Below, piece by piece: positions 36,980 through 48,899 of a DNA stretch of 64,000 nt. The DNA lies in the NCBI GenBank assembly GCA_944321365.1, contig CALULA010000009.1, forward strand, positions 18,334 through 82,333, in the 5' to 3' direction. Position 1 is the first letter of the stretch. Every line of letters begins with the position of its first letter. The position numbers were made by a program, and so were the translations under genes. The notes under the pieces were generated by a model that worked only from the letters and a program-made list of their open reading frames with translations, had not been told where the DNA came from and searched no databases. The stretch is from an uncultured Paraprevotella sp. GTDB lineage: Bacteria; Bacteroidota; Bacteroidia; Bacteroidales; Bacteroidaceae.

Positions 36980-38326
36980 TTAAATTCCTGTATAAGAATG
37001 GGGAGTAATGGCGCGAAGCTCCTGTTTCACGCTCTCACTCACCTCCAGACTCTCAATGAAATTGCGGATAGCCTCTGCCGTTATGGCCTGATTGGTCCGC
37101 GTCAAAGCTTTCAACGCCTCATAGGGATGCGGATAAGCCTCACGGCGCAAGATGGTCTGAATAGCCTCTGCCACGACAGCCCAGCAGTTGTCAAGGTCTG
37201 CATTGATAGCATCGCGGTTCAGCAACAACTTACGCAAGCCCTTTAACGTGCTCTGAATGGCTATCAGCATATGTCCCATCGGAACGCCCACATTGCGCAA
37301 CACGGTGGAATCCGTCAGATCGCGCTGCAGACGAGACACCGGCAATTTCTGACTCAAATGGGCCAATATGGCATTGGCAATGCCGAGATTTCCTTCTGAG
37401 TTTTCAAAATCTATGGGATTTACCTTATGAGGCATCGCACTGGAACCGACCTCGCCGGCCTTGATTTTCTGCTTGAAATACTCCATAGACACGTATTGCC
37501 AGAAGTCACGGTCCAAATCAATCAGTATCGTATTGATACGTTTCATGGCGTCAAACACGGCTCCCAGATTGTCATAATTGGATATCTGTGTAGTATATTC
37601 CTCACGTTCCAGTCCCAGCTTTTCCGCAACGAAGCGGTTGCCGAAAGCTTTCCAATCGTAGGAAGGATAAGCCACATGATGAGCATTATAGTTACCTGTG
37701 GCTCCACCGAATTTAGCTGTAATAGGACAGGCTTTCAGAGAAGCCAACTGGCGTTCCAGACGGTAGACAAACACCATCACCTCCTTACCCAACCGGGTAG
37801 GCGAGGCGGGCTGTCCGTGCGTCTTGGCCAACATCGGCACATCACGCCACTCTTCGGCGTATGTGCGCAACTGTGCAATCAACTCCTCCAGACAAGGATA
37901 ATAGCAGTCGTTCAGTGCGTCCTTGACAGACAAAGGCACGGAAGTATTGTTGATGTCCTGTGACGTCAGACCGAAATGAATAAACTCCTTGTAAGGTTCC
38001 AGTCCTCCGATTTTGTCGAACTCTTCTTTAATGAAATACTCCACGGCTTTCACATCGTGGTTCGTCACCCGCTCTATGTCTTTCACCCGCTGAGCTTCAG
38101 CTTCGGTAAAATTACGGTAAATGTCGCGCAGACGTCCGAACAAAGCGTGGTCGAACGTTGCCAGTTGCGGCAACGGCAATTCGCACAACGTGATGAAATA
38201 TTCTATCTCCACCCGTACGCGATAACGAACCAGAGCGTATTCTGAAAAGTACGAAGCCAAAGCCTCCGTTTTACCTCTATAACGGCCGTCTATAGGAGAA
38301 ATCGCCGTCAACAAATCCAATTCCAT
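36980..38326 (-). CDS. purB: adenylosuccinate lyase
   Basis: PurB cleaves SAICAR and adenylosuccinate in purine synthesis. The 448-residue protein has the superfamily signature GSSAMPHKVNPIDFENSEGN, the catalytic His motif KTHGQPASPTRLGKE and DVKAVEYFI. This is the larger form with YTTQISNYD near the middle, as in E. coli. The -7 box TATTTTTG at 38353-38360 precedes it by 26 bp. A GC-rich palindrome past the stop (near 36950) might terminate it, but the T-run is poor. Confidence 0.95.
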   Translation of the reverse strand: MELDLLTAISPIDGRYRGKTEALASYFSEYALVRYRVRVEIEYFITLCELPLPQLATFDHALFGRLRDIYRNFTEAEAQRVKDIERVTNHDVKAVEYFIKEEFDKIGGLEPYKEFIHFGLTSQDINNTSVPLSVKDALNDCYYPCLEELIAQLRTYAEEWRDVPMLAKTHGQPASPTRLGKEVMVFVYRLERQLASLKACPITAKFGGATGNYNAHHVAYPSYDWKAFGNRFVAEKLGLEREEYTTQISNYDNLGAVFDAMKRINTILIDLDRDFWQYVSMEYFKQKIKAGEVGSSAMPHKVNPIDFENSEGNLGIANAILAHLSQKLPVSRLQRDLTDSTVLRNVGVPMGHMLIAIQSTLKGLRKLLLNRDAINADLDNCWAVVAEAIQTILRREAYPHPYEALKALTRTNQAITAEAIRNFIESLEVSESVKQELRAITPHSYTGI

Positions 38327-38352
38327 AAAAGTAATACGTATTATTCTGACTA

Positions 38353-38360
38353 CAAAAATA
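38353..38360 (-). promoter_or_regulatory. -7 box of purB
   Basis: TATTTTTG on the minus strand matches TAnnTTTG, 26 bp ahead of the purB ATG; no clear -33 box. Confidence 0.45.
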
Positions 38361-38434
38361 GCTTATTTTATCGGTTCACACATATAAATCAGAGAAAAAG
38401 TTTATCGAAAATGTTTCTTCCGGCCCAAAACAAT

Positions 38435-38460
38435 AAAAGGCATCCTCATGGATACCTTTT
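38435..38460 (-). terminator. intrinsic terminator of the tRNA-Val pair
   Basis: AAAAGG-C-ATCC pairs with GGAT-A-CCTTTT around a 4-nt loop. On the minus strand TATTGTTTTG follows. It lies 9 bp past the encoded CCA of the second tRNA. Confidence 0.85.
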
Positions 38461-38469
38461 CTCATCACA

Positions 38470-38547
38470 TGGTGGGCGCTGAGGGATTCGAACCCCCGAC
38501 CCTCTGCTTGTAAGGCAGACGCTCTGAACCAGCTGAGCTAAGCGCCC
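38470..38547 (-). tRNA. tRNA-Val (anticodon TAC), second copy
   Basis: On the minus strand GGGCGCTTAGCTCAGC opens the acceptor and D arm, the anticodon loop reads CTTACAA with TAC, GGTTCGAATCC is the T arm, and CGCCC-A-CCA ends it. The 3' CCA is encoded. The sequence is identical to the other copy 34 bp upstream and both share one promoter and terminator. Confidence 0.97.
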
Positions 38548-38581
38548 TTGCATTCTGCATACGAAAGAGAGAAACTTGCCT

Positions 38582-38659
38582 TGGTGGGCGCTGAGGGATT
38601 CGAACCCCCGACCCTCTGCTTGTAAGGCAGACGCTCTGAACCAGCTGAGCTAAGCGCCC
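38582..38659 (-). tRNA. tRNA-Val (anticodon TAC), first copy
   Basis: The same 75-nt tRNA body plus encoded CCA as its neighbour, with anticodon TAC in a CTTACAA loop. It is the promoter-proximal copy; a strong -33/-7 pair lies 24-54 bp upstream. Confidence 0.97.
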
Positions 38660-38682
38660 CTCTCTTCCGTTCAAAAGCGATG

Positions 38683-38713
38683 CAAAGGTACGCTTTTTCT
38701 TCTTTCTTGCAAA
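38683..38713 (-). promoter_or_regulatory. promoter of the tRNA-Val operon
   Basis: On the minus strand TTTG (38713-38710) is followed after 19 bp by TACCTTTG (38690-38683): both boxes and the spacing match the Bacteroidetes housekeeping promoter. It is the clearest promoter in the window. Confidence 0.8.
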
Positions 38714-38817
38714 ACTTTCCGCTGTTTTTTTCGGGTTTTCCCATATTATTTTCTCTGCAACAGTCTCACGAATGTCCCCGACAGCTTCCTCACGCCGCCC
38801 GACAGCGACTCACTTCT

Positions 38818-38869
38818 TTGCGCAAAAACGCCATCATCTTTCCGCTTTACCTGCCGGCATCTTGCGGAA
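38818..38869. repeat. 22-bp periodic TTGCGCAA array E
   Basis: TTGCGCAA at 38818, TTCCGCTT at 38840 and TTGCGGAA at 38862 are spaced exactly 22 bp; only the first is perfect. The first spacer (AAACGCCATCATCT) closely resembles the first spacer of array B (AAACGCACGCATCT), which shows common descent of the units. The array lies between the trpS terminator and the tRNA-Val promoter. Confidence 0.7.
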
Positions 38870-38926
38870 GAAACATTTGTGTTGTGAGCCTTATAGACAA
38901 AGTGTCTGACAAGCGGACAAAACAAA

Positions 38927-38956
38927 TCCGGTGTGCCCCGCCACAGACACACCGGA
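38927..38956 (-). terminator. intrinsic terminator of trpS
   Basis: TCCGGTGTG pairs with CACACCGGA (9 bp). On the minus strand TTTGTTTTG follows. It lies 20 bp past the trpS stop. Confidence 0.82.
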
Positions 38957-38976
38957 ATATCCATCAGAAACGGCTG

Positions 38977-41995
<3,019 letters not shown>

Positions 41996-42007
41996 TTTTC
42001 CAATACC

Positions 42008-42304
42008 TTAAAAACGAAAGCTTCCCGTCATCAGAAAATGCCAGATAAACAGCAAGATTCCGATGATAATCAGAGCCACACCAAACTTCATGGGCTTACG
42101 TCCACTCTCTTTTCTCCGACGAAGATGTTTCGTTGCCTTTACAAAAGTACCGCGAAAATCCTCCGGGTCAAACTCTTTTGGAGGCAGCATTCCCAACTCA
42201 CGCTTTGCGCGTTCCTCTATGGCCTTCAATTTATCTTTCCGCTCATCAACATACATGTAGGGATGATGAAATCCCCGCGGTTTACGTGTTTTAAAAAGAG
42301 ACAT
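42008..42304 (-). CDS. small C-tail-anchored membrane protein, unknown function
   Basis: A 98-residue protein with a soluble, highly charged N-terminal part (ERKDKLKAIEERAKRELG, helical) and a single hydrophobic span at about residues 73-91 (KFGVALIIIGILLFIWHFL). It should be anchored in the inner membrane with its N-terminus in the cytoplasm. I do not recognise a domain. It sits 5 bp after the OstA-like gene and 12 bp before mutL, and the tight spacing supports a real, translated gene, probably for envelope work. Confidence 0.8.
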   Translation of the reverse strand: MSLFKTRKPRGFHHPYMYVDERKDKLKAIEERAKRELGMLPPKEFDPEDFRGTFVKATKHLRRRKESGRKPMKFGVALIIIGILLFIWHFLMTGSFRF

Positions 42305-42309
42305 AATTA

Positions 42310-43971
42310 CTAATTCCTTTTAATCTGATCCAACGTCTGCAACGGTGCCTTATGCCTGTAAGAAGCTTTTAATTCCGTACCGGACTTCTTGGGGCGCCAT
42401 ACAAATATATCATCCTTATTCAGCGGACGGATATAATCAAACCACGCAAAATTGGACAGATACAGCTTGTCCGGCGGAATCATGACCACAGGATAGATGA
42501 CTCCCGTAGAAGCAGGCATCCAGATTTTGTCCATCTTACGTTCTTTCATATAGAGCTTAAGCTCCGAGGTTTCCGTATAATTCATACCTATCATCAGGCT
42601 GTCATCGTCAAACATATAATAATCCACATAGACATTCCCTTCTACCCACGTCTCGTACATTTCCCCATCTCTGAAATAAGACGTCATCTCTTTCCCGGCC
42701 ACCTGATTGAAATGCACCGAATCAATCTGCTCCACAGAAAGAGTCTGGTCTATCACATGAATCCGCTCTATCGTGGAATCATTCAGATATATCTTAATGA
42801 CTTCTCCCAGCACTTGCTGTCCGGCATTCCACACAATAGGGTCACGATACATCGTAATACATGAATCCTTTGTATTGTACACCAACGAATCACAAACCGA
42901 CTGCACATCCACACGATAAGAACGGACCTTATGATAAGCCCGCATTTCACGGAACATCGTATCGGTATCCATATAATAAGTATAGACCTTGAAGCTATCC
43001 GCATGCATATACATGGTATCCCGTTGAGAAAAATCAATGGCAACCGCGCTGTCGGCCGCTTCGGAGTAACCCGTCAGCTCGTTATAGAAACAATAATTTC
43101 CGGTAAACATATTTTTGTTCACTTCATCCGTATACACAATGTTACGATAAGCCTTACCTATACCTGCCTGACTATCATAATACATACTGTCGCCCACCAT
43201 CTTGCGTCCCTTGTTGGTCAGGATAGAACGATCCAACAAAATAGCCTGTTCTGTCTGTGTATTATAAAACCCCGACTCCGAATAGATATGATTATCTCCG
43301 CTGTCTATATTGGACGGGCCTACAATCTCTGCTACATTATTGGACGTATTATAATTCAACGTATCTGAAATCAAAGTAAACTTGGGATTAACCAATTTCA
43401 CGTTATAGTTGAAAACCGCCTGGCGTGTCGGCGGACTGTACTGCCCCCAATCAGACGTCAGCACATTATCTTTATCCACCAGTTTTCCACCCTCAAAGAA
43501 ATAGCCCAGCTCATATAAACGGTCATAATCAAGACTGTCGGTGTATAACTTTGATTCCCTGTGTGTCAGTACAACATTATGACGCACCCGCGCCAACTGA
43601 TCCAGCCCGTCATATAACAGCACATCCCCAACCAGGTCCAACGTATCGCCTTGCACCATACGGACATGTCCGAAGGCATCAAAAGAATTTGTAGCCTCAT
43701 AAAAGCAGGCGCTGTCGCAATACATCAACACCCCTTCGTGTTGAAACTGCACATTGCCCGTCAGAATCTGGGCACCCGGATGACGAAACTGGTCATAAGA
43801 AAGACGATCCGTATGCAACAAAATCACTTTTGACTCAGACTGCTCCCTCTCGGTCTCTTCCTCCTGTCCAGATGCAACATAAAACCCAAACAGGCATAGA
43901 ATACAAAAGAAAAGTAATCTATGCCCGTTATTCCTCTTAATCTTTTTCCTTTCTCTTTTCATTTTATCCAT
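42310..43971 (-). CDS. OstA-like (LptA/LptD N-terminal-like) envelope protein
   Basis: The 553-residue protein has a signal peptide after a basic start (KRERKKIKRNNG then LLFFCILCLFGFYVASG). The body shows the OstA beta-jellyroll repeat pattern, such as ILTGNVQFQHEGVLMYCDSACFY, FGHVRMVQGDTLDLVGDVLLYDG and VVLTHRESKLYTDSLDYD, the fold that carries LPS in LptA and in the LptD N-terminal domain. It is longer than LptA and lacks a barrel, so a periplasmic bridge role is likely but not proven. It overlaps the SurA-like gene by 13 bp. Confidence 0.85.
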   Translation of the reverse strand: MDKMKRERKKIKRNNGHRLLFFCILCLFGFYVASGQEEETEREQSESKVILLHTDRLSYDQFRHPGAQILTGNVQFQHEGVLMYCDSACFYEATNSFDAFGHVRMVQGDTLDLVGDVLLYDGLDQLARVRHNVVLTHRESKLYTDSLDYDRLYELGYFFEGGKLVDKDNVLTSDWGQYSPPTRQAVFNYNVKLVNPKFTLISDTLNYNTSNNVAEIVGPSNIDSGDNHIYSESGFYNTQTEQAILLDRSILTNKGRKMVGDSMYYDSQAGIGKAYRNIVYTDEVNKNMFTGNYCFYNELTGYSEAADSAVAIDFSQRDTMYMHADSFKVYTYYMDTDTMFREMRAYHKVRSYRVDVQSVCDSLVYNTKDSCITMYRDPIVWNAGQQVLGEVIKIYLNDSTIERIHVIDQTLSVEQIDSVHFNQVAGKEMTSYFRDGEMYETWVEGNVYVDYYMFDDDSLMIGMNYTETSELKLYMKERKMDKIWMPASTGVIYPVVMIPPDKLYLSNFAWFDYIRPLNKDDIFVWRPKKSGTELKASYRHKAPLQTLDQIKRN

Positions 43972-45335
43972 CCGGGATACTCAAATTCGCAATTTCTCCA
44001 ATCTTCGTTGATACGCACGTACGTAGACTTCTGCTTCTCTCTTATCCACTGATTGATTTTCTCCGACTGAAGTTTGGACACCACGACCTCTTTCAACACC
44101 TGAAAATCTTCTGACATAGAAGCCCTATGAGCCTTGATATGCGTTTTCAGCTTCACGACGGCGCAAACTTCCTTGCCTTTTGCATTCACCATCATGAATG
44201 GTTCGGAAACTTCACCCGTATTCATTGTCGATACAACCTTGGCAACCTCGGCAGGCAATTCCTGCAGCTGAAAACGTGATGTACGTATCTCGCCCAACGA
44301 CGGATCGTATTTCACATTCGTCATCAGTCCATGATTGCTACGGCTGTTTTTGTCATCCGACAGATAAAGTGCGGCTTCATCTATCGTATATTTATTTTTC
44401 CGTATGTCCTCTGCGATGGAATCCATACGCACCATTGTAGAATCTATATCGGTCTGAGCCAACTTCGGTTTACGCAAAATATGGCGTACTTTTACCTTAT
44501 CCCCACGCTTGTCTATCAATTGAATAATATGATAACCGAACTCCGATTCCACCACTTTCGACACCTTTGTCGGATCTGTCAGACTGAAAGCCACATTAGC
44601 GAAAGCCGGATCCAGTTCCGTACGTCCCATATAATCCATCTCTCCGCCATAACGTGCCGATCCGGGATCTTCTGAATACATGATTGCCAACGTTGAGAAT
44701 GAGGTCTCACCAGAATTGACACGCTCTGTATAATTACGCAGTTCCTCCTTCACGCGGTCTATTTCCTCTTGTGGAATACGGGGCTGCTGGGTAATAATCT
44801 GCACTTCATACTGAGCAGGAATCCAAGGCAAACTGTCTGCCGGCAAATCTTTAAAGAAACGCCTCACCTCAGCTGGAGTCACCTTGATATCCTTGGTCAG
44901 ATTGGCACGGACCTTCTGCACGGTAGACTGCTCCTCGACTGTCTCAAACATCATTTCACGGATCTGAGTCATCGGCTTCCGGTAATATTCTTCCAGTTTC
45001 TCTTTCGAGCCGGCACGCATGGTGAGTTCGTTCAAACGTGCATCCACTTCAGCCATCACTTCAGAGCTTTCTGTCTCGATACTATCCAATTGCGCCTGAT
45101 GCAGGAATAATTTCTGTATGGCCAGCTGCTCAGGAATGACACAATAAGGATTGCCCTTGATGTTCGCACCGAAATCCAGCCGCGCCGCCTCTACATCGGA
45201 ACGCAGGATAGCTTCATCGCCGACCACCCACACCACCTCGTCCACAACATTGTTCGGACTTTGGGAATACAAATACATTTGTACCCCTGAGAACAGGAAT
45301 ACAAATGTACATATTGACCTTCTAAAAAGCTTCAT
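43959..45335 (-). CDS. SurA-like periplasmic peptidyl-prolyl isomerase/chaperone
   Basis: The 458-residue protein has a signal peptide (hydrophobic 10-23) and the SurA N-terminal chaperone helix (DEVVWVVGDEAILRSDVEAARLD). Two parvulin regions follow; the first reads YEVQIITQQPRIPQEEID..., with SARYGGEMDYMGRTELDPAFA and SEFGYHIIQLIDKRG. It escorts unfolded barrel proteins through the periplasm. The gene sits between another PPIase and the OstA-like gene, with which it overlaps. SprA and PorV are possible clients, by inference. Confidence 0.9.
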   Translation of the reverse strand: MKLFRRSICTFVFLFSGVQMYLYSQSPNNVVDEVVWVVGDEAILRSDVEAARLDFGANIKGNPYCVIPEQLAIQKLFLHQAQLDSIETESSEVMAEVDARLNELTMRAGSKEKLEEYYRKPMTQIREMMFETVEEQSTVQKVRANLTKDIKVTPAEVRRFFKDLPADSLPWIPAQYEVQIITQQPRIPQEEIDRVKEELRNYTERVNSGETSFSTLAIMYSEDPGSARYGGEMDYMGRTELDPAFANVAFSLTDPTKVSKVVESEFGYHIIQLIDKRGDKVKVRHILRKPKLAQTDIDSTMVRMDSIAEDIRKNKYTIDEAALYLSDDKNSRSNHGLMTNVKYDPSLGEIRTSRFQLQELPAEVAKVVSTMNTGEVSEPFMMVNAKGKEVCAVVKLKTHIKAHRASMSEDFQVLKEVVVSKLQSEKINQWIREKQKSTYVRINEDWRNCEFEYPGWIK

Positions 45336-45390
45336 ATAGTTCTTTTCAATTCTAAAACCGCATACGAAGATAACGTTATTACCGCTTGAC

Positions 45391-46815
45391 TCAATGCTTA
45401 TTAACGGTATTTAAAACGTCTTTGTATATTTCAACCGTGTAAGTTTCGCGCAACTTACGGACAAATTCGTCCTCACAGACGGTCTGATAATCAGAAATGA
45501 CTTCTCCCCGTACGTCGGTCCACTCACCCGGCTTCTTCAGCTTTTTCCCGTAAACAGCTGTATAAGGATACTTTTTCAGCGGCTCAGGCTTTTTCTTCTC
45601 CTTAAAGACGAGATAATCCACATAGGCATTGTCACCTTTCTTAAAAAGATTCTTCTCCACCCGAATCTGCTTTACAGAATCCTGATTGAAAGAAGCACGC
45701 AAGGTATCAATCCACTTATCCTCATCGACCGACTTGAGCAACTTACGCACATCTTTCACCAAACCCTTATCAACGCAATGGTAAACCACCCCTCTGTAAC
45801 GCGGAGCATCCCATTTGTATTCAGACTTATGCTCTTTAAAATACGCTTCCAGACCGGCTGTATCCTTGGCCGCCTTGTCCCACACTTCCTTCGTACTGAT
45901 CTCATACAGCAACAAGCCGTCATGATATTCTTGAATCAGATACTTTAAATCATTGTCTTTCGCACAGAGTTCTCGCGTTTTCTGCTCCATGACATCTTCT
46001 ACGGTCAGCCGTCCTCCAGAGGCCTTGGCCAGCGAATCTGCCACCATCGCCGCGATACGATTCTTCAGTCCGCGTTGCTCCAAGAAACGTTTCAGCTGAG
46101 GTTTCAGCTCACCATAAGGCTCCAGCTGCTTCTTATCTTTCAGGAACACGATATGATAGCCCACCTCTGACTCAAACGGTTGTGAATAAGTGCCCTTCTG
46201 CATGGCGAAGACCGTATCCTCAAACACTTTCAGTGTCTGCCGACGGGCTATCCATCCCAATTCACCGCCCCGTCCGGCCGTGCCCTTATCATCAGAGCAT
46301 TGTCGGGCCAGGTCGGCAAAATCAGCCCCTTGCTTCAGAGCCGTATAAATAGAATCTATGCGTGCCTTGGCTTTCGCCTGTGCCTCCGCAGAAGCTTTCT
46401 GAGGAAGCAACACCATGATATGAGCCGGATAAGCCAGTCCGTCCGGACCGATCGAGGCTTTCACTTGGTTGTAATAGGCTTTAATTTCCTTTTCCTCGGC
46501 CGAATCTGTCACGAAATACGGACGGATTTGTTGGTCTCGATATGACTGAAACTCTTTCTTGAAAGAGGACAATGTATCATAACGTGCATCCAAAGCAGCC
46601 TCCACCTTCAACTTATAGTTGACAAACAAGTCTACATACTCATCCACCGTCTTCCGGTCTACGACATTCTCACCATTGTTCTTGTTAAAGTTATACTCAA
46701 ACTCCGAACGGGGAACATCTTTCCCATTGATTCTCATCACGACCGGATCGCCGCCCTGCGCCTGTGCCCATCCGGCCAGGCAGAGCGAGCAACACAACAA
46801 AAAACTTTTCTTCAT
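45391..46815 (-). CDS. PpiC-type periplasmic peptidyl-prolyl isomerase
   Basis: A 474-residue exported protein; its signal peptide ends near Ala-Gln-Ala-Gln at residues 17-20. One clear parvulin domain covers YPAHIMVLLPQKAS to EVGYHIVFLKDKK, with GRGGELGWIARRQTLKVFEDTVFAM inside. The rest is helical and like the flanking chaperone regions of SurA/PrsA. It begins 15 bp after guaB and precedes the SurA-like gene by 55 bp. A paralogous pair of PPIases like this is common in Bacteroidales. Confidence 0.88.
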   Translation of the reverse strand: MKKSFLLCCSLCLAGWAQAQGGDPVVMRINGKDVPRSEFEYNFNKNNGENVVDRKTVDEYVDLFVNYKLKVEAALDARYDTLSSFKKEFQSYRDQQIRPYFVTDSAEEKEIKAYYNQVKASIGPDGLAYPAHIMVLLPQKASAEAQAKAKARIDSIYTALKQGADFADLARQCSDDKGTAGRGGELGWIARRQTLKVFEDTVFAMQKGTYSQPFESEVGYHIVFLKDKKQLEPYGELKPQLKRFLEQRGLKNRIAAMVADSLAKASGGRLTVEDVMEQKTRELCAKDNDLKYLIQEYHDGLLLYEISTKEVWDKAAKDTAGLEAYFKEHKSEYKWDAPRYRGVVYHCVDKGLVKDVRKLLKSVDEDKWIDTLRASFNQDSVKQIRVEKNLFKKGDNAYVDYLVFKEKKKPEPLKKYPYTAVYGKKLKKPGEWTDVRGEVISDYQTVCEDEFVRKLRETYTVEIYKDVLNTVNKH

Positions 46816-46830
46816 ATTCCGGAATGTCTT

Positions 46831-48345
<1,515 letters not shown>

Positions 48346-48387
48346 TTATTGAAACAGCGATGTTTTTTGCCTTTTTTGTGATAAAAA

Positions 48388-48410
48388 GGAAACGGCTCAA
48401 CCGTTTTCCT
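48388..48410 (-). terminator. terminator-like hairpin upstream of guaB with no gene to end
   Basis: AGGAAAACGG pairs with CCGTTTCCT apart from one bulged base, around a 5-nt loop. On the minus strand TTTTTATC follows. It lies upstream of the guaB promoter and 450 bp beyond the recQ terminator, so no known gene needs it. Confidence 0.5.
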
Positions 48411-48566
48411 CGCACATAACGGCACCTTTTGGCGCAGACTCTTCAGAGACACGGTCTGGACTCTGCATAAAAACGCACCAGCCCTGCAACCGCACTGCGG
48501 GTTTAATGTAAAGACCATCGCACTGCAGAACATTGCAGACACCGTACAGCACCCCCTTGCCGGATG

Positions 48567-48640
48567 TCCCGCATCAACGGCATTTTTCTTGCGCAAGGCA
48601 ATCCACGATCTTGCGCAAGAAACTTCCCTTTTTTGCGCAA
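48567..48640. repeat. 22-bp periodic TTGCGCAA array C
   Basis: TTGCGCAA occurs at 48589, 48611 and 48633, exactly 22 bp apart, with a degenerate TCCCGCAT in register at 48567. Units 1 and 2 can pair over 9 bp (TTGCGCAAG with CTTGCGCAA). The array lies between the recQ terminator and the guaB promoter, in a 590-bp region with no convincing gene. Confidence 0.85.
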
Positions 48641-48860
48641 AGATTTGAAAGGAGCAAGCCGACTCTCTGCCACGGCAAAACGGACACTTATCCAAACATT
48701 CCAGATACGCAGCTTTCAGTCCCCGACACGATACCTCACAAAAAGGGCCCAAAAACAAACGCCTGACAAATAAACGGCAGCCCCATAAGCCATTAAACAG
48801 CCGAAAAGGACACCATCAACCAGACGACGCCGCAAGCCTGTCCGTCACCCGAAAAGAAAA

Positions 48861-48894
48861 GAGTGGAGCGCATCGGCTCCGACACGCTCCACTC
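48861..48894 (-). terminator. intrinsic terminator of recQ
   Basis: GAGTGGAGCG pairs perfectly with CGCTCCACTC, with TCGG/CCGA continuing inside. On the minus strand TTTTCTTTTC follows. The stem starts 6 bp past the recQ stop. Confidence 0.88.
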
Positions 48895-48899
48895 CTTTT

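Noticed and set aside
37293..37302. Single TTGCGCAA inside purB
   Set aside because: Isolated copy in a coding region with no 22-bp partners; about one chance occurrence is expected in this length.
38470..38659. Two near-identical tRNA segments as a possible integration site duplication
   Set aside because: Both are complete tRNA-Val genes with encoded CCA, a shared promoter and terminator, and no integrase or foreign gene between or beside them.
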